A DNA stretch of 64,000 bases from Hymenobacter sp. J193 (GCF_024700075.1 NZ_JAJONE010000001.1:2694001-2758000), one strand, 5' to 3'. Counted from the first letter of the stretch, positions 25,315-34,075 are shown. Program-made: numbers and translations. The notes: a model not told the origin generated them from the letters alone.

Positions 25315-26562
25315 ATGTACACCACCCTCCAGCCCGACCTCCAGCAGCAGCTCCAGGAAATCAAAGATGCCGGCCTCTACAAGCAGGAGCGCATCATTAC
25401 CTCGCCCCAGGGCGCCGAAATCGAAACCCAGGAAGCCGGGGAAGTGCTGAACTTCTGCGCCAACAACTACCTGGGGCTGAGTTCCCACCCCGAGGTGATA
25501 AAAGCCGCCAAGCAGGCCATTGACACCCACGGCTACGGCATGTCGTCGGTGCGCTTTATCTGCGGCACCCAGGACATTCACAAAGAGCTGGAAAAGAAGC
25601 TGGCCGAGTTCCTGGGCACCGAAGACACCATTCTCTACGCCGCCGCCTTCGACGCCAATGGGGGCGTGTTCGAGCCCCTTTTCAACGAGCAGGACGCTAT
25701 TATCAGTGACGCGCTGAACCACGCCTCCATCATCGACGGGGTGCGCCTGTGCAAGGCCCAGCGCTACCGCTACGCCCACAACGACATGCAGGACCTGGAA
25801 GTCCAGCTCCAAGATGCCCAAGCCAAAGGCACCCGCCACCGCATCATCGTCACCGACGGCTCGTTTTCCATGGATGGCACCATCGCCCAACTCGACAAAA
25901 TCTGCGACCTGGCCGACAAGTACCAGGCCCTGGTAATGATTGACGAGTGCCACTCGATGGGTTTCCTGGGCAAAACCGGCCGCGGCACCCACGAGTACCA
26001 CAACGCCATGGGCCGCGTCGACATCATCACCGGCACGCTGGGCAAGGCCCTGGGCGGGGCTATGGGCGGCTTCACAAGCGGCCGCAAGGAAATCATCGAC
26101 ATGCTGCGCCAGCGCAGCCGCCCTTACCTGTTCAGCAACACCCTCGCGCCCGCCATTGTAGGCGCCAGCCTGCGCGTGCTGGAACTGCTTACCGAAAGCA
26201 CCCAGCTTCGCGACCAGCTCGAAGAAAACACCAAGTACTTCCGCGCGGAAATGACCAAAGCCGGCTTCGACATCAAGCCCGGTGAGCACCCTATCGTGCC
26301 CGTCATGCTCTACGACGCCAAGCTGGCCCAGGAGTTTGCGGCCAAAATGCTCGAAAAAGGCATTTACGTGGTGGGCTTCTACTTCCCGGTAGTACCGAAG
26401 GGCCAAGCCCGCATCCGGGTGCAGCTTTCCGCCGCCCACACCCGCGCCCACCTAGAAAAAGCTGTTGCCGCATTTATCGAGGTAGGCCGGGAGCTGGGTA
26501 CCCTAAAAGACCGTAGCGCCCAGCAGCCGGAAGGCGGCCAGGTAGTAACGAACACGCCCTAG
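25315..26562 (+). CDS. kbl: Glycine C-acetyltransferase (2-amino-3-ketobutyrate CoA ligase)
   Basis: 415-residue PLP enzyme of the alpha-oxoamine synthase family that cleaves 2-amino-3-ketobutyrate with CoA to glycine and acetyl-CoA. Landmarks are [30 protein letters not shown], and the PLP lysine in [13 protein letters not shown] (about K244). The match to Kbl is better than to AONS/BioF because of [19 protein letters not shown] spacing and the threonine dehydrogenase gene nearby. The product glycine can enter the glycine cleavage system (gcvP at 50 kb). Confidence 0.93.
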   Translation: MYTTLQPDLQQQLQEIKDAGLYKQERIITSPQGAEIETQEAGEVLNFCANNYLGLSSHPEVIKAAKQAIDTHGYGMSSVRFICGTQDIHKELEKKLAEFLGTEDTILYAAAFDANGGVFEPLFNEQDAIISDALNHASIIDGVRLCKAQRYRYAHNDMQDLEVQLQDAQAKGTRHRIIVTDGSFSMDGTIAQLDKICDLADKYQALVMIDECHSMGFLGKTGRGTHEYHNAMGRVDIITGTLGKALGGAMGGFTSGRKEIIDMLRQRSRPYLFSNTLAPAIVGASLRVLELLTESTQLRDQLEENTKYFRAEMTKAGFDIKPGEHPIVPVMLYDAKLAQEFAAKMLEKGIYVVGFYFPVVPKGQARIRVQLSAAHTRAHLEKAVAAFIEVGRELGTLKDRSAQQPEGGQVVTNTP

Positions 26563-26580
26563 GCGGTTCTATGGAGCCAG

Positions 26581-26616
26581 CAGAAAGGCCCGTCAGGAAA
26601 CTGACGGGCCTTTCTG
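26581..26616. terminator. Bidirectional terminator between kbl and cdaA
   Basis: Perfect 16-bp stem CAGAAAGGCCCGTCAG / CTGACGGGCCTTTCTG with a GAAA loop between two converging genes. Confidence 0.75.
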
Positions 26617-26642
26617 GTTATATGGCTGCTACTACCGAACTA

Positions 26643-27479
26643 CTACGCGGCAACCTCCGCAGCCGGGGAAGCGGGAGCGGCGGGGCGGGGGGCACCATCG
26701 AACAGGAACTCGTTGAGGCGGGCGCGCAGGTCGGCGGGGGCCAGGTTGCGGAACACTTCCCCGCCGCGTACCAAGGAAATCTGGCCGGTTTCCTCGCTCA
26801 CCACCAGCACCACGGCGTCCGTCACCTCGCTCAGCCCGATGGCGGCGCGGTGGCGCAGACCCATAGAGGCCGGAACATCGGGGTTTTCGCTTACGGGCAG
26901 AATGCAGCGGGCCGCCTGTAGCCGGTTGCGGGTGATGATAACGGCCCCGTCGTGCAGGGGCGAAGTCTTATTGAAAATGCTCATCAGCAGCCGCTTGCTG
27001 ATGGCGGCGTCAATCAGGTCGCCGGAGTCGGCAAAGAACTGCAGGTCGGAGCCCTGGGTGAAGGCAATGAGGGCGCCGGTGTTTTTGCCCGCCAGGCTTT
27101 TGGCGGCCTCCACAAAAGGCGTGATGTTCATTTTCTCGGCCGTGGTGTCGCGGCGCCAAGCAAACATGCGCATCCGCTCAAAGGTGGTAGCCTTGCCGAT
27201 ATTGAGCAGAAACCGCCGGATTTCCTGCTGAAACAGGATAATGCTGGCCAGCACGCCCACGCTCATAAACTGCCCTAGAATGGAAGTAAGCAGCTCCATG
27301 CCCGCCGCCCGCACCACTAGGTACAGCAGGTAGATGGACATCAGCCCCAGAAAAACCTTGAGGGCCACGCTGCCCGTGAGCAGCTTGTAGAGCTGGTAGA
27401 AGAGCACCGTCACCAGCAGCACGTCTACCACGTCCAGCCAGCCGATGCGCAGGAAGCCGAGGGTAAACGAGCCAATCAT
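26643..27479 (-). CDS. cdaA: Diadenylate cyclase CdaA
   Basis: 278 residues. Three N-terminal membrane helices (to about residue 85) precede a DisA_N diadenylate cyclase domain that joins two ATP into cyclic di-AMP, a regulator of potassium and turgor. The catalytic motifs are DGA (167-169, in PLHDGAVII) and RHR (199-201, in GLRHRAAIGLSE). Its ATG overlaps the stop of folP (ATGA), so the two are translationally coupled. This folP-cdaA order is common in Bacteroidota. Confidence 0.94.
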   Translation of the reverse strand: MIGSFTLGFLRIGWLDVVDVLLVTVLFYQLYKLLTGSVALKVFLGLMSIYLLYLVVRAAGMELLTSILGQFMSVGVLASIILFQQEIRRFLLNIGKATTFERMRMFAWRRDTTAEKMNITPFVEAAKSLAGKNTGALIAFTQGSDLQFFADSGDLIDAAISKRLLMSIFNKTSPLHDGAVIITRNRLQAARCILPVSENPDVPASMGLRHRAAIGLSEVTDAVVLVVSEETGQISLVRGGEVFRNLAPADLRARLNEFLFDGAPRPAAPASPAAEVAA

Positions 27480-28363
27480 GGGGAAACGGGAACAGGGTAG
27501 GAGTTGCGCACGAGCTGTATGGTCTGCACGGCTTCGGCTACGTCGTGTACGCGTAGCACCCGGGCGCCGTTGAGCAGGGCCATGGTATGGACGGCAATAG
27601 TACCGGTGAGGGCTGCATCGGGGGTAAGGCCGAGGGGCTTGTACACCATCGATTTGCGCGAGACGCCCACCAGCAGCGGAAGGCCCAGCAGCTGTAGCTC
27701 GGGCAGGCGCCGCAGCAGCTCGTAGCCTTGCTGCGGGGTTTTGGCAAAGCCGAAGCCAGGGTCCAGCAGCACGTCCACTACGCCGGCAGCCCGCAGCGCC
27801 GCCAGCCGGCCCCGGAAAAAGCGCACTATCTCCAGCACCAAGTCGTGGGCGTAGTGCGTGTGCTGGGTCATGGTTTGGGGGGTGCCGCGCAGGTGCATCA
27901 GCACGTAGGGCACGCCCAGCCGGCCGGCCGTCGCCAGCAGCTCCTCGTCCAGGGTGCCCGCGCTGATGTCGTTGAGAATGTCGGCGCCCAGCGCTACGGC
28001 CTCGGTGGCTACCCCGGCCCGGAAGGTGTCTACAGACAGAAACGCCTCGGGAAAGGCCGCACGCACGGCCTGAAGGGCGGGCAGCACGCGGCGCTTTTCC
28101 TCGTCTTCGGGTACCTCGGGAGCACCGGGGCGGGTGCTGTAGCCGCCCAGGTCGAGAATGGTGGCTCCGGCCTGCAGCATGGTTTCGGCCCGGCGCAGCA
28201 GCTCGTCGGTGGCTTGTAAGCGGCTACCCTGGTAGAAGGAGTCGGGGGTGAGGTTGAGGATGCCCATCACCTGGGGGCGGCGCAAATCGAGCACGCGGCC
28301 GCGGGGGCAACGCAGGGTTTGCCTGGCCGAAAAGCACGTATCTTGCGCAGCTGTGAGGGTCAT
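27476..28363 (-). CDS. folP: Dihydropteroate synthase
   Basis: 295-residue TIM-barrel enzyme of folate synthesis, joining 4-aminobenzoate to the pterin pyrophosphate; the sulfonamide target. Motifs in order: VMGILNLTPDSFYQG, DLGGYSTRPGA, LLDPGFGFAKT, VGVSRKSMVYK and LRVHDVAEA. ATG at 28363 (MTLTAAQDTCFS) is chosen over upstream in-frame codons that run into the divergent gap. Operon with cdaA through a 4-bp overlap. Confidence 0.95.
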   Translation of the reverse strand: MTLTAAQDTCFSARQTLRCPRGRVLDLRRPQVMGILNLTPDSFYQGSRLQATDELLRRAETMLQAGATILDLGGYSTRPGAPEVPEDEEKRRVLPALQAVRAAFPEAFLSVDTFRAGVATEAVALGADILNDISAGTLDEELLATAGRLGVPYVLMHLRGTPQTMTQHTHYAHDLVLEIVRFFRGRLAALRAAGVVDVLLDPGFGFAKTPQQGYELLRRLPELQLLGLPLLVGVSRKSMVYKPLGLTPDAALTGTIAVHTMALLNGARVLRVHDVAEAVQTIQLVRNSYPVPVSP

Positions 28364-28490
28364 GAGAGCACGAAAGTGTGAGCCGGGCCGCCGCGCAGGC
28401 GGCCTGCCGCAAAGGTGAGGTATTCGCCCGAAACGACGCCGCCGGCAACGCCCGGAATGGTCCGAAGTTTTTAAATCTAGCCTGAAAATC

Positions 28491-29045
28491 TTGCACAACC
28501 AAACCCAGCACGAGTACGACCAGGTAATCAGCCAGTGCCGCGCGCTGTTTCTGGCCAAGACGCACGACTACGGCACGGCCTGGCGTATTCTGCGCCTGCC
28601 TTCCGTCACCGACCAGCTCTACATCAAGGCCCAGCGCATCCGCTCCATCCAGGAAAAAGGCACCCAGCTGGTCGACGAAGGCATCGAAGGCGAGTTCGTG
28701 GCCATTGTGAACTACTGCCTGATTGCGCTGATGCAGCTGCGCCTGCCCGCCGACGCGCCCCTGGAGCTGGACCCTAACGACGTGACGGCCGCCTACGACC
28801 ACGAGGTAGACCTCACACGCCAGCTGCTGTTTGCCAAAAACCACGACTACGGCGAGGCCTGGCGCCAGATGCGCATCGAAAGCATTACCGACATCATCCT
28901 GATGAAGCTGCACCGCACCAAGCAGATTGAAGATTTGCAGGGCCGCACGCGTGTGTCGGAAGGGGTGGAGGCCAATTACCGCGACATGCTCAACTACGCC
29001 GTATTCTGTTTGATAAAAATGGGTCTTGGGGGCTTGGGGTCTTAG
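28491..29045 (+). CDS. DUF1599 domain-containing protein
   Basis: 184 residues made of two homologous halves, each with the signature KTHDYGTAWRILR or KNHDYGEAWRQMR followed by IxLxRxxxI helices. DUF1599 proteins are linked to modified-nucleotide metabolism by annotation only. No ATG is in frame upstream, so TTG at 28491 is the likely start. The last residues (MGLGGLGS) and the stop are encoded by the arm of a GGTCTTGGGG-word inverted repeat, so the natural C terminus may have been altered. Divergent from folP; followed by BT_3928. Confidence 0.85.
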   Translation: MHNQTQHEYDQVISQCRALFLAKTHDYGTAWRILRLPSVTDQLYIKAQRIRSIQEKGTQLVDEGIEGEFVAIVNYCLIALMQLRLPADAPLELDPNDVTAAYDHEVDLTRQLLFAKNHDYGEAWRQMRIESITDIILMKLHRTKQIEDLQGRTRVSEGVEANYRDMLNYAVFCLIKMGLGGLGS

Positions 29046-29331
29046 GGTCTTGGTTTTTGTGCTGGTGTAGGGTGCGGGGCTTGCCCCCGCCCGTCGTTGA
29101 ACGATAGATGGAGGAATATTTCAACGTCGTGCGGAGTAAGCCCCGCACCCTACAGCGTTTCCTTCTCCACTGAGTATAGGCTCCTGAAGTATGGGCTTGG
29201 TGGATGTTTTGGCGTACTTTGCCCCGGAAATTTTGCCTTTTATTGGGGATGCCCTGGAACACATACCGCGTGTGAGTAGTATGCGCATCGGGCTGCTGCC
29301 CAACCCAAGACCCTAAGACCCCAAGATCTTA
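29020..29331. repeat. Word-type inverted repeat bracketing the DUF1599-BT_3928 gap
   Basis: The left arm 29020-29056 overlaps the end of DUF1599, and the right arm 29302-29331 ends 4 nt before the ATG of the next gene. 29033-29053 and 29305-29325 are perfect inverted copies of 21 nt made of GGTCTTGGGG-type words; the stop codon of DUF1599 is inside the left copy. The same words recur at 30437-30550. Apart from a nested palindrome, nothing else is recognised in the 290-bp gap. Confidence 0.85.
29066..29154. repeat. Nested palindromic element
   Basis: Arms 29066-29101 and 29120-29154 share a perfect 16-nt outer stem (GTAGGGTGCGGGGCTT / AAGCCCCGCACCCTAC) and a second stretch CGTCGTTGAA / TTCAACGTCG. 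Resembles a REP-type hairpin. It sits inside the larger word-type inverted repeat. Confidence 0.8.
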
Positions 29332-29334
29332 ACC

Positions 29335-30435
29335 ATGAGACAACTCACGCGCATTTGCTGGCTGCTGCTGGGGGTGCTGTTTATTTTTTCGGGGCTGATC
29401 AAGCTCAACGACCCCGTGGGCACGGCCATCAAGCTGGAAGAGTACTTCGAGGTATTTGCGGTGGATTTCGGGCAGTTCTTCCTGGCCTTCAAGCCGCATG
29501 CCCGCTTGATTTCGCTCGTGCTTAGCTCCCTGGAAGTTATTCTGGGGGTGGCTTTGTTGCTGCGCTGGCACCTGCGCAAAACCCTCTGGACGCTGCTGGT
29601 GCTGCTGGTGTTCTTCACTTTCCTGACGTTCTACTCGGCCGCGTTCAACAAGGTAACCGACTGCGGCTGCTTTGGCGACTTCATCAAGCTCACGCCCTGG
29701 CAGTCGTTCAGCAAGGATGTGCTGCTGCTGGTGCTGTGGGCCGTGGTGTTCTTCAACCAGAAGCACCTGCGGCGCGTGTTTGCCAAGGGCACGCTGGGCG
29801 TAGTCTATATCACCGTGACGGCGTCGGTAGCCATTGGTATTGGCGTGTACGCGCTGGGCCACCTGCCATACTTTGATTTCCTGCCCTATAAAGTCGGCAA
29901 CGACATCGGCAAGCTCATGAAGCCCTCGGCGCCGCTGCGCTACAAGTACATCATGGAGCGCGGGGGCCAGAGCCAGGAGTTTACCGAGTACCCCACCGAT
30001 ACCACCTGGAAGTTCAAGCAGATGGTGACGCTGAACCCGGAGGCCGCGCCCAAAATCACGGATTTCCGGGTGTGGAACGACGAGGGCGACTTCACTCCGC
30101 AGATTCTGAAGGGCAACAAGCTGCTGCTCATTGTGCAGAACACCGATAAAGCCGACCGGGACCGGTTCGTCGTCATCAACCAGCTGGTGCAGTCGGTAGA
30201 CTCCTCGCGCAAGAAAACCGAATTTCTGGTGGTCACCAGCAGCAGCCCGGCTGAGTTCGATGCCTTCCGCCACGAGGTAAACCTGGCCGCCCCGTTCTAC
30301 TACGCCGACGCGACCGTGCTCAAAACCATGATTCGCTCCAACCCGGGCTTTATCCTGCTCAAGGACGGCGTGGTGAAAGGCAAGTTCCACTACCACGACA
30401 TCCCCAGCCGCGCCAAAGTAGAGGAGTTGTTGTAA
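29335..30435 (+). CDS. BT_3928 family protein (DoxX-like membrane domain plus thioredoxin-like domain)
   Basis: 366 residues. The N-terminal half is a DoxX/MauE-like four-helix membrane domain starting CWLLLGVLFIFSGLIKLNDPVG, with a cysteine pair in TDCGCFGDF between helices. The second half (from about 190) is soluble, with a thioredoxin-like C terminus (GFILLKDGVVKGKFHYHDIP). A redox role at the membrane is an inference. DUF1599 followed by this gene is a conserved Bacteroidota order. Confidence 0.85.
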   Translation: MRQLTRICWLLLGVLFIFSGLIKLNDPVGTAIKLEEYFEVFAVDFGQFFLAFKPHARLISLVLSSLEVILGVALLLRWHLRKTLWTLLVLLVFFTFLTFYSAAFNKVTDCGCFGDFIKLTPWQSFSKDVLLLVLWAVVFFNQKHLRRVFAKGTLGVVYITVTASVAIGIGVYALGHLPYFDFLPYKVGNDIGKLMKPSAPLRYKYIMERGGQSQEFTEYPTDTTWKFKQMVTLNPEAAPKITDFRVWNDEGDFTPQILKGNKLLLIVQNTDKADRDRFVVINQLVQSVDSSRKKTEFLVVTSSSPAEFDAFRHEVNLAAPFYYADATVLKTMIRSNPGFILLKDGVVKGKFHYHDIPSRAKVEELL

Positions 30436-30436
30436 A

Positions 30437-30550
30437 AGGGTCTTGGGGTCTTGGGGACTTAGGGTCTTGGTTTCTGTTCTAACAAGCACGCTTCGTTGAA
30501 CGTCAAACCAAGACCCCAAGTCCCTCAGTCCCCAAGTCCCCAATCTTGAA
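30437..30550. repeat. Word-type inverted repeat between BT_3928 and the ABC permease
   Basis: The left arm 30437-30475 starts 2 nt after the stop; the right arm 30505-30550 ends 3 nt before the next ATG. Both are runs of GGTCTTGGGG / GGGACTT words in inverted orientation, the same vocabulary as at 29020-29331. The element takes up the whole gap. Confidence 0.8.
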
Positions 30551-30553
30551 ACC

Positions 30554-31609
30554 ATGATTGGATTTCTTTTTCGGCGGGTGTGGCAGGGGGCGCTGGTGCT
30601 GGTGGGCGTGGCCCTCACGGTGTTTTTCCTGTTTAACGTGCTGCCCGGCGACCCGGTAGCCTTGCTGGCCGGTCAACGCTCCGATGCCGCTACCCGCGCC
30701 GCCATTGCCGCCGACCTGGGCCTCGACCAGCCGCTACCCCTGCAACTGGCCGGCTACCTCAACGACGTGTCGCCGCTGGGGCTGCACCCGCGCGACTCGG
30801 CGGGCGTGGCCAAGTACGGCGGCGTGGCCCTGCTGCCGCTGGGCAAGCAGGCCGTAGTGCTGAAGAAGCCTTACCTGCGCCGCTCGTTTCAAAGCAACAA
30901 GGAAGTGCTCAGCATCCTGGCCGACCACTTCACCGGCACGCTATGGCTGGCGCTGGCGGCTATGGCTCTTGCTGCTTCGGTAGGTATTGCGCTGGGCATT
31001 GTGGCTGCCCTGCACCCGCACTCCTGGCTCGACCGCGCCCTGATTTCGGTGTCGGTGCTGGGTATTTCGGTGCCTTCGTTTGTGGCCGCCATCCTCATTG
31101 CCATGACGTTCGGCTTCTACTGGAGCCACTGGACCGGCCTTAACCTCACCGGGCAGCTCTACGAAACCGACCCGTTCATGGGCCGCCACCTGGCACTGCG
31201 CAACCTGCTGCTGCCGGCTTTTGCGCTGGGCATCCGGCCGCTGGCGGTTATTGTGCAGCTCACGCGCAGTTCTATGCTGGAGGTAATGAGCCAGGACTAC
31301 ATTCGTACGGCCCGGGCCAAGGGCCTCTCCGGTTATGGCGTAGTGGTGGGCCATGCCCTGCGCAATGCCCTCAACCCGGTAGTTACGGCCGTCTCGGGCT
31401 GGCTGGCTTCGCTCATGGCGGGTGCGTTTTTCATCGAATACATCTTCAACTGGAAAGGCCTGGGCACCGTCACGCTACGGGCCGTCGAGAACCTCGATTT
31501 CCCGGTGGTAATGGGCGCTACCATCTTTATTGCGGCCCTGTTTGTGCTGGTGAATATTGTGGTGGACGTGCTTTATGCGGTGCTGGACCCCCGCGTGAAG
31601 CTGAGCTAG
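30554..31609 (+). CDS. ABC transporter permease, DppB/OppB type
   Basis: 351 residues, six membrane helices. It starts with the typical FRRVWQGALVLVGVALTVFFLFNVLPGDP pattern of peptide-transport permeases, and the EAA loop is GHALRNALNPVVT. A 70-residue insert between helix 1 and the transport domain (about 80-125) is longer than in OppB. No second permease, ATPase or binding protein is adjacent, so it must pair with subunits encoded elsewhere. Confidence 0.88.
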   Translation: MIGFLFRRVWQGALVLVGVALTVFFLFNVLPGDPVALLAGQRSDAATRAAIAADLGLDQPLPLQLAGYLNDVSPLGLHPRDSAGVAKYGGVALLPLGKQAVVLKKPYLRRSFQSNKEVLSILADHFTGTLWLALAAMALAASVGIALGIVAALHPHSWLDRALISVSVLGISVPSFVAAILIAMTFGFYWSHWTGLNLTGQLYETDPFMGRHLALRNLLLPAFALGIRPLAVIVQLTRSSMLEVMSQDYIRTARAKGLSGYGVVVGHALRNALNPVVTAVSGWLASLMAGAFFIEYIFNWKGLGTVTLRAVENLDFPVVMGATIFIAALFVLVNIVVDVLYAVLDPRVKLS

Positions 31610-31637
31610 CCGGGTTTTCTTTCCTTACCTACTCCTG

Positions 31638-32291
31638 ATGAAGGCATTTATTTTCGACCTCAACGGCACCATGATCCACGATATGGACTACCATACCCGG
31701 GCCTGGCAGGCGTTGCTGAATGAGGAGTTGGGCGGTTCCTTCACCTGGGAAGAAGTAAAGCCACAGATGTACGGCAAAAACCAGGAAGTGCTGGTGCGTA
31801 TGCTGGGCGAGGGCCGCCTCACCGACGAAGAGATGCAGCGCCTCTCCCTGCAAAAGGAGCGGCGCTACCAAGCAGAATACCGCCCGCATCTGGCCCTTTT
31901 GCCCGGTCTGCCGGAGTTTCTGGAAAAGGCCCACCAGCGGCAAATACCTATGGCCATTGGCTCGGCAGCTATTCCATTCAATATCGACTTCGTGCTCGAC
32001 ACGCTGGGTATCCGGCATTACTTCAGCGCCATCGTCAGTGCCGACGACGTCACGCAGAGCAAGCCCCACCCCGAAACGTTTCTGCAGGCCGCCGCGCAGC
32101 TCGGCGTGGCCCCGGCCAATTGCTTGGTATTCGAAGACGTGCCAAAAGGGGCCGAAGCGGCGCTGAACGCGGGTATGCCAGCCATTATCCTCACCACTAC
32201 CCACCAGATAGAGGAGTTCAGGCACCTGCCCAACATCCGGCACTTCGCAGCCGATTTCCAGGACAACTTCGTGCAGGAGTTGGTAAGGTAA
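31638..32291 (+). CDS. HAD family hydrolase, beta-phosphoglucomutase-like
   Basis: 217 residues. The HAD motifs are FDLNGTMI (1), GSAA (2), KPHPETF (3) and VFEDVPKGAEAALNAG (4). In motif 1 the second aspartate, normally the acid/base, is asparagine (D7, N9), so the catalytic chemistry may differ from that of standard phosphatases. The cap domain is helical (EMQRLSLQKERRYQ). Substrate unknown. It lies 28 bp after the ABC permease and may share its transcript. Confidence 0.85.
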   Translation: MKAFIFDLNGTMIHDMDYHTRAWQALLNEELGGSFTWEEVKPQMYGKNQEVLVRMLGEGRLTDEEMQRLSLQKERRYQAEYRPHLALLPGLPEFLEKAHQRQIPMAIGSAAIPFNIDFVLDTLGIRHYFSAIVSADDVTQSKPHPETFLQAAAQLGVAPANCLVFEDVPKGAEAALNAGMPAIILTTTHQIEEFRHLPNIRHFAADFQDNFVQELVR

Positions 32292-32349
32292 TCAGCTGCC
32301 GGCCGCGCGCGTATCTTGCCGCTTCGCATCACCTTTCACCTTTTTGCCT

Positions 32350-32871
32350 ATGCGCCTGTTTCTGATTGGTATGCCCGGAGCCGGCAAAACCACCCTGGGC
32401 CGCGCCCTGGCTTTGCGCGGCGGCCTGCCGTTCCTGGACCTGGACGAGGAAATTGTGCGGCAGGAGCAGCGCAGTGTGGCCGAAATCTTTGCAGCGGAAG
32501 GCGAAGCATATTTCCGGGCAGTAGAAGCGAGCCTAGTGCGTCAGTTGATTGAGACACATCCGCGGCTGGTGCTGGCTACCGGAGGCGGGGCGCCCTGTTT
32601 CCATGATACCATGGATGCGCTGCTGGCCTCAGGCATCACTGTATGGCTGGATGTGCCGGTACCGGAGCTGGTGGCGCGCCTGCATCGGGCCGCAGCTGCC
32701 CGGCCCCTGCTGGCCGCCCTGCCCGATGAGCAAGCCCTGAAACAGCGCCTCACCGAAACCATAGCGGCCCGCAGCGGGTTTTACAGCCGGGCCGCGCTTC
32801 GTTGCGCGTCCCCGGCCTGCACACCTGATGCGTTGTGGGCCCTCGTGCAGCGCTACGTGGCCACGGCTTAA
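32350..32871 (+). CDS. aroK: Shikimate kinase
   Basis: 173 residues. It phosphorylates shikimate with ATP in the pathway to aromatic amino acids. P-loop GMPGAGKTTLG (7-17), shikimate-binding LDEEI and ATGGGAPC, lid region RPLLA. ATG at 32350 is chosen over an in-frame TTG two codons upstream. No other aro genes are nearby. Confidence 0.93.
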   Translation: MRLFLIGMPGAGKTTLGRALALRGGLPFLDLDEEIVRQEQRSVAEIFAAEGEAYFRAVEASLVRQLIETHPRLVLATGGGAPCFHDTMDALLASGITVWLDVPVPELVARLHRAAAARPLLAALPDEQALKQRLTETIAARSGFYSRAALRCASPACTPDALWALVQRYVATA

Positions 32872-32906
32872 TACAGTAGCCCGATGCACGTTTGCGGGTT
32901 GATGGT

Positions 32907-32914
32907 TACTTTTG
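32907..32914 (+). promoter_or_regulatory. Promoter -7 element of the fatty acid hydroxylase gene
   Basis: TACTTTTG, full match to TAnnTTTG, 26 nt before the ATG. No well-placed -33 element (the nearest TTTG is only 12 bp upstream). Confidence 0.5.
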
Positions 32915-32940
32915 CGTTTTGAATCATTCTTTGCAGTACC

Positions 32941-33591
32941 ATGGAACAGAAAGCTGCCCCAACCTCGGGACAACTGCATAAACCCAAACACAAAGGCTCG
33001 GCCCAGCTGTTCGAGAATCCTGTGCTGGAGCGCCTCACGCATACCCATATAGCCGCACCGCTCAGCATTTTCTTCGGTGTAGCGGCGGTGAGCCTGTATT
33101 ACAGCCTTAGCCGCGGCCTGCTCACGGGGCTGGCGGCTTTCGGGCTGTTTCTGGCGGGGTGGTTTGCCTTCACGCTGGTAGAGTATCTGATGCACCGCTT
33201 CCTCTACCATATTAAGCCCAGCACCCCGGGCCGGGCCAAGTTTCAGTACACCATGCATGGCGTCCACCATGAGTTCCCGAAAGACAAGACGCGACTGGCC
33301 ATGCCTCCCATCGTAACGGTATTTGTGGCGTCGCTGCTGTTCTTCATCTTCTACTTCGTGTTCGGCAACGCGGGCTTCGGTATTCTGGCCGGTTTCGTGT
33401 TCGGCTACGCGCTGTACCTGTTTGTGCACTATTCCATCCACGTGTACTCGCCGCCCAAAAACTTTCTGAAATTCTGGTGGCATCACCACGCCCAGCACCA
33501 CTACCGGCAGGATGAGGTGGCTTTCGGGGTATCCACCACGCTTTGGGACCACATCGTCGGCACCATGCCCGAGAGTCGCAAAGCCGGGTAA
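32941..33591 (+). CDS. Fatty acid hydroxylase / sterol desaturase family protein
   Basis: 216 residues, four membrane helices. The di-iron histidine clusters are HRFLYH (about 83-88), HGVHHEF, HYSIH and HHHAQHH. The order and spacing resemble eukaryotic-type fatty acid 2-hydroxylases, which hydroxylate acyl chains of sphingolipids; Bacteroidota do make sphingolipids, so that is a reasonable guess for the substrate. Single gene, ended by a strong bidirectional terminator. Confidence 0.88.
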   Translation: MEQKAAPTSGQLHKPKHKGSAQLFENPVLERLTHTHIAAPLSIFFGVAAVSLYYSLSRGLLTGLAAFGLFLAGWFAFTLVEYLMHRFLYHIKPSTPGRAKFQYTMHGVHHEFPKDKTRLAMPPIVTVFVASLLFFIFYFVFGNAGFGILAGFVFGYALYLFVHYSIHVYSPPKNFLKFWWHHHAQHHYRQDEVAFGVSTTLWDHIVGTMPESRKAG

Positions 33592-33613
33592 ATGATTGAT
33601 TGGGATTTGATAC

Positions 33614-33642
33614 AAAAAGGCAGCCCATGGGCTGCCTTTTTT
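33614..33642. terminator. Bidirectional terminator
   Basis: AAAAAGGCAGCCC / GGGCTGCCTTTTTT almost without loop, between the hydroxylase gene and a small lipoprotein gene on the other strand. Confidence 0.85.
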
Positions 33643-33664
33643 GTGGGAAGGAAATGTCGGCAGG

Positions 33665-33841
33665 CTACCGGCGGCGCACCTTGCCCAGAATCCACCAGAT
33701 CAGCAGAATTATCAGCACTACACCAATGACACCGGTTAAGGCCCCCGCCTTGAAGATGTCACCGATAACGTCACAGCTACTCAGCGAGAAGGTAAGCAGC
33801 ACGAGCAGGCTCATGGCCAGTATTGAGCGGAAAGAGTTCAT
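33665..33841 (-). CDS. Small membrane-anchored lipoprotein, 58 aa
   Basis: Reads MNSFRSILAMSLLVLLTFSL then SSC (C23, lipobox LSSC), DVIGDIFKAGA, one further membrane helix (VIGVVLIILLIWWIL) and a basic end GKVRRR. Small proteins with this CxVIGxIFKAG pattern and a second helix are common in Cytophagales; some are mislabelled as phosphatidate cytidylyltransferase. Function unknown. Stop is close to the bidirectional terminator. Confidence 0.75.
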   Translation of the reverse strand: MNSFRSILAMSLLVLLTFSLSSCDVIGDIFKAGALTGVIGVVLIILLIWWILGKVRRR

Positions 33842-33964
33842 AGGGAAAGTGTTTCGGAAGAGAGGAAAGAGTCAGGCGGCTGTCAGAATAAGCACCTGCT
33901 CTGTTTGATACTGTCCTTAAGCCCGAAAAGTTGACTTATGCCTTCCTAGGTACTATCCAAATGC

Positions 33965-33996
33965 AAAAAGCCTATCGTTTCCGATAGGCTTTTTGT
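33965..33996 (-). terminator. Terminator of tRNA-Asn
   Basis: AAAAAGCCTATCG / CGATAGGCTTTTT just downstream of the tRNA on its strand; symmetric, so it could work both ways. Confidence 0.8.
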
Positions 33997-34002
33997 TTGT
34001 GC

Positions 34003-34075
34003 GCTCCCTCCTGGGCTCGAACCAGGGACCCTCTGATTAACAGTCAGATGCTCTAACCGGCTGAGCTAAGGAAGC
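34003..34075 (-). tRNA. tRNA-Asn (anticodon GTT)
   Basis: Full cloverleaf on the minus strand: acceptor GCTTCCT / AGGGAGC with one G-T pair, D arm GCTC/GAGC, anticodon stem TCTGA/TCAGA with loop CTGTTAA (anticodon GTT), and T arm CCTGG/CCAGG with TTCGAGC. 73 nt without an encoded CCA. Stands alone. Confidence 0.96.

Noticed and set aside
24372..28363. TerC-kbl-cdaA region as a tellurite resistance or stress island
   Set aside because: TerC stands alone, without terA/terD/terZ genes, and the surrounding genes are core metabolism with normal composition.
29190..29315. Small frame starting MGLVDVLAYFAPEILPF between DUF1599 and BT_3928
   Set aside because: Short, runs into the repeat arm (ends NPRP then stop), and no promoter or known small protein fits. 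It could be re-opened if ribosome profiling shows translation.
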